Assembly (NCBI GenBank): GCA_003562535.1
Contig: PWUP01000217.1
Coordinates: 1-14,794, forward strand
DNA from: Gammaproteobacteria bacterium
GTDB taxonomy: Bacteria > Pseudomonadota > Gammaproteobacteria > Competibacterales > Competibacteraceae
Direction: 5' to 3'
DNA: 14,794 bases
A program made the position numbers and the translations under genes. Under the pieces are notes generated by a model, which saw only the letters and a program-made list of their open reading frames with translations, ran no database searches and was not told the origin of the DNA. The number at the start of each line of letters is the position of its first letter. Positions within the stretch are counted from its first letter, which is position 1. Positions 13,178 to 14,794 of this stretch are shown one piece after another.

Positions 13178-14521
13178 ATGACAAGACGACAACGGCGGCG
13201 GGTGCGTTGGCCCGAAGGGTCTTTTGCGGCAACCATTAGCGACCTTGCGCACGACGGTCGTGGGATTGCGCATATCGAGGGCAAAGCGACCTTTATTCAC
13301 GGCGCCTTGCCGGGTGAAACCGTAGAGTTCCGCTATAGCGGACGGCGCAGCCAATACGACGAAGGTGTGGTGGAGCAGGTTATACGCGCTGCTCCGGAAC
13401 GGGTGACGCCGCGCTGTGCACACTTTGATCTCTGCGGTGGTTGTCGTTTGCAGCATTTGGCGGCTGAGCGTCAGATTGAGTATAAACAGCAGTGGCTGTT
13501 AAGCAATCTGGAGCGGATTGGTCATGTGCAGCCCGAGCAGGTGTTAGCGCCGCTGACCGGCCCGTTTTGGGGCTATCGGCATAAAGCCCGTTTGGGAGTG
13601 AAATATGTGGCCGCCAAGCAGCGGGTGTTGGTCGGGTTTCGTGAACGGGATAAACCGTTTGTGGCGGATTTGCGCCGCTGTGAAATTCTGCATCCACGGG
13701 TCGGTGAATTATTAGAACCGCTGGCGGCGCTGATCGGTGAGCTGAGTGTGTATAATCAATTGCCGCAAATTGAAGTTGCTGTCGGTGATGAGGCACATAT
13801 TGCCTTATGTCTGCGGATTCTCAGTCCGCTGACCGACACTGATCGGGCGCAGCTCACCGCGTTTGCCCAGTCCCATGCCCTGCAAATTTGGTTGCAACCC
13901 AAGGGGCCGGACACAGTGCAGCCCTTGTGGCCGCCCGATGCTCAGCTCAGCTACCGCTTAGCCGCTGACGACATGTGTTTGGCCTTTTTGCCCCATCAGT
14001 TTGTGCAGATCAACGCGGCGTTGAATACCTTGATGATTCGTCAGGTTTTAGACGGTCTCGATCTCAGTTCCCAAGATCGCGTATTGGATTTATTTTGCGG
14101 TCTCGGCAATTTTAGCCTGCCCTTAGCACGGCGGGTGCAGCAGGTTGTAGGCATTGAAGGATCAGCCGATTTGGTGGCCTGGGCGCAGCGTAATGCCGAG
14201 CATAATGGCATCCACAATGCTGAGTTTCATGCCGTGGATTTGACCACGGATTGGTCCCAGCACCCTTGGTATGCGCCGGTTTACGATAAGGTGTTGCTCG
14301 ATCCCCCGCGTTCAGGAGCGGCTGAAGCCATACCGCTAATCGCCGCGCTGCGTCCCCAGCGCCTGGTCTATGTGTCCTGTCACCCAGCAACACTGGCGCG
14401 TGATGCCGGAGTGTTGGTGCATGACTACGGTTATCGTCTCCACAGTGCCGGGGTGATGGATATGTTTCCGCACACCGCCCATGTGGAGTCGATCGCGGTT
14501 TTTGGACGGGGTCACACTTGA
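13178..14521 (+). CDS. rlmD: 23S rRNA (uracil-1939-C5)-methyltransferase
   Basis: Methylates U1939 of 23S rRNA using S-adenosylmethionine. The 447 residues fit RlmD (RumA). Layout: basic N-terminus; TRAM RNA-binding domain about 14-70 with ISDLAHDGRGIAHIEGK; 4Fe-4S ligands Cys80, Cys86, Cys89 (CAHFDLCGGC) and Cys168 (RRCEIL); and a Rossmann-like methyltransferase domain with QINAALN, LDLFCGLGNFSLPLA (SAM site) and LLDPPRSGA. The catalytic nucleophile is Cys401 in YVSCHPATLARD and the general base Glu437 is in the HVESI ending. The usual SCN motif reads SCH here, a mild variation. The start at 13178 gives 6 bp spacing from the exonuclease gene; the ribosome site is weak (GGA). The four-cysteine cluster and overall order separate it from RlmC and TrmA. 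Confidence 0.95.
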   Translation: MTRRQRRRVRWPEGSFAATISDLAHDGRGIAHIEGKATFIHGALPGETVEFRYSGRRSQYDEGVVEQVIRAAPERVTPRCAHFDLCGGCRLQHLAAERQIEYKQQWLLSNLERIGHVQPEQVLAPLTGPFWGYRHKARLGVKYVAAKQRVLVGFRERDKPFVADLRRCEILHPRVGELLEPLAALIGELSVYNQLPQIEVAVGDEAHIALCLRILSPLTDTDRAQLTAFAQSHALQIWLQPKGPDTVQPLWPPDAQLSYRLAADDMCLAFLPHQFVQINAALNTLMIRQVLDGLDLSSQDRVLDLFCGLGNFSLPLARRVQQVVGIEGSADLVAWAQRNAEHNGIHNAEFHAVDLTTDWSQHPWYAPVYDKVLLDPPRSGAAEAIPLIAALRPQRLVYVSCHPATLARDAGVLVHDYGYRLHSAGVMDMFPHTAHVESIAVFGRGHT

Positions 14522-14564
14522 GTTTCAGGAATGACCGGGTTGGCCTTTCAATTCGGCAAATTGC

Positions 14565-14794
14565 TCAGTGGTTACGAGAATCACGCCATAGACTCTTGGC
14601 GTTATAATAATATCCAAAATCCCAACTAATCTCCGCTATATTTTTAATCTCAATGGTGTCTATTAATTTGGCAACAATGCGTTGAAATACTTCTGCTTTG
14701 TATCGTAAAAAGGCTTCCGAATACATCGAGCGCGATGCAACAATAAAACCGAGCTTTTTTAAATCAGGATGGGTTTTGATTTCGGTGATCAGCA
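14565..14794 (-). CDS. unrecognised protein, C-terminal 75 residues (runs off the window)
   Basis: On the minus strand an open frame enters from the right edge and ends at TGA (14567-14565), giving 75 residues with no internal stop. It reads as a plausible globular protein: ITEIKTHPDLKKLGFIVASR, then an amphipathic helix-like SEAFLRYKAEVFQRIVAKLI and an ending rich in aromatic residues (SWDFGYYYNAKSLWRD). I do not recognise the family. The DNA is much AT-richer than its neighbours (about 37% GC by hand count over 14581-14794 against about 55% in a sample of rlmD), which suggests a different origin or an accessory region beginning here. It converges with rlmD, with 43 bp between them. The start and most of the gene lie outside the window, so length and function are unknown. 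Confidence 0.6.
   Translation of the reverse strand, partial: LITEIKTHPDLKKLGFIVASRSMYSEAFLRYKAEVFQRIVAKLIDTIEIKNIAEISWDFGYYYNAKSLWRDSRNH

Noticed and set aside
14583..14602. ACGCCA / TGGCGT hairpin downstream of rlmD as its terminator
   Set aside because: A 6-base stem with an 8-base loop and no T-run after it, and it lies inside the coding sequence of the convergent gene.

Overview
The window looks like chromosomal DNA of a gammaproteobacterium of moderate GC content. The evidence is the leuC-leuD-leuB-asd-fimV gene order, a FimV-type polar hub protein, an RlmD-type 23S rRNA methyltransferase and a ParC subunit. I cannot name the genus. The order leuCDB-asd-fimV is known from Pseudomonas and relatives, but what follows fimV here (a PolB-like exonuclease and rlmD) is not the truA/trpF order found there. 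TTG appears to be used as a start codon several times.

Left half (1-5294, all minus strand, read right to left): a compact run of seven genes. It starts with a diguanylate cyclase that has a coiled coil and GGEEF site. Next come a GHKL-like ATP-binding regulator of the slr1658/DUF6272 type, a STAS-domain protein, a membrane-bound HAMP/SpoIIE-type PP2C phosphatase, a secreted amino-acid-binding-like protein (SBP_bac_3), a 73-residue putative lipoprotein, and the 5' part of parC, which leaves the window at position 1. Gaps are 2 to 21 bp, or the genes overlap, so one transcript is likely. The middle three proteins have the parts of a partner-switching module: kinase-like ATPase, STAS substrate and phosphatase. 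The cyclase and the binding protein could add c-di-GMP output and ligand input. This is the most interesting part of the window.

Divergent control region (5295-5505): an AT-rich spacer with two perfect TATAAT boxes facing left, a TTGACA box facing right, and an 18-bp perfect palindrome just upstream of that box.

Right half (5506-14521, plus strand): leuC, leuD and leuB (joined by ATGA overlaps) encode the second and third steps of leucine biosynthesis. asd (TTG start, strong ribosome site) makes aspartate semialdehyde. fimV encodes a large inner-membrane LysM/TPR protein. Its stop overlaps the start of a DEDDy 3'-5' exonuclease gene, which is followed after 6 bp by rlmD.

Right edge (14522-14794): DNA becomes clearly AT-richer (about 37% GC by hand count over 14581-14794). 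It carries the C-terminal end of an unrecognised gene on the minus strand, convergent with rlmD. I saw no tRNA, rRNA, insertion sequence or CRISPR array.
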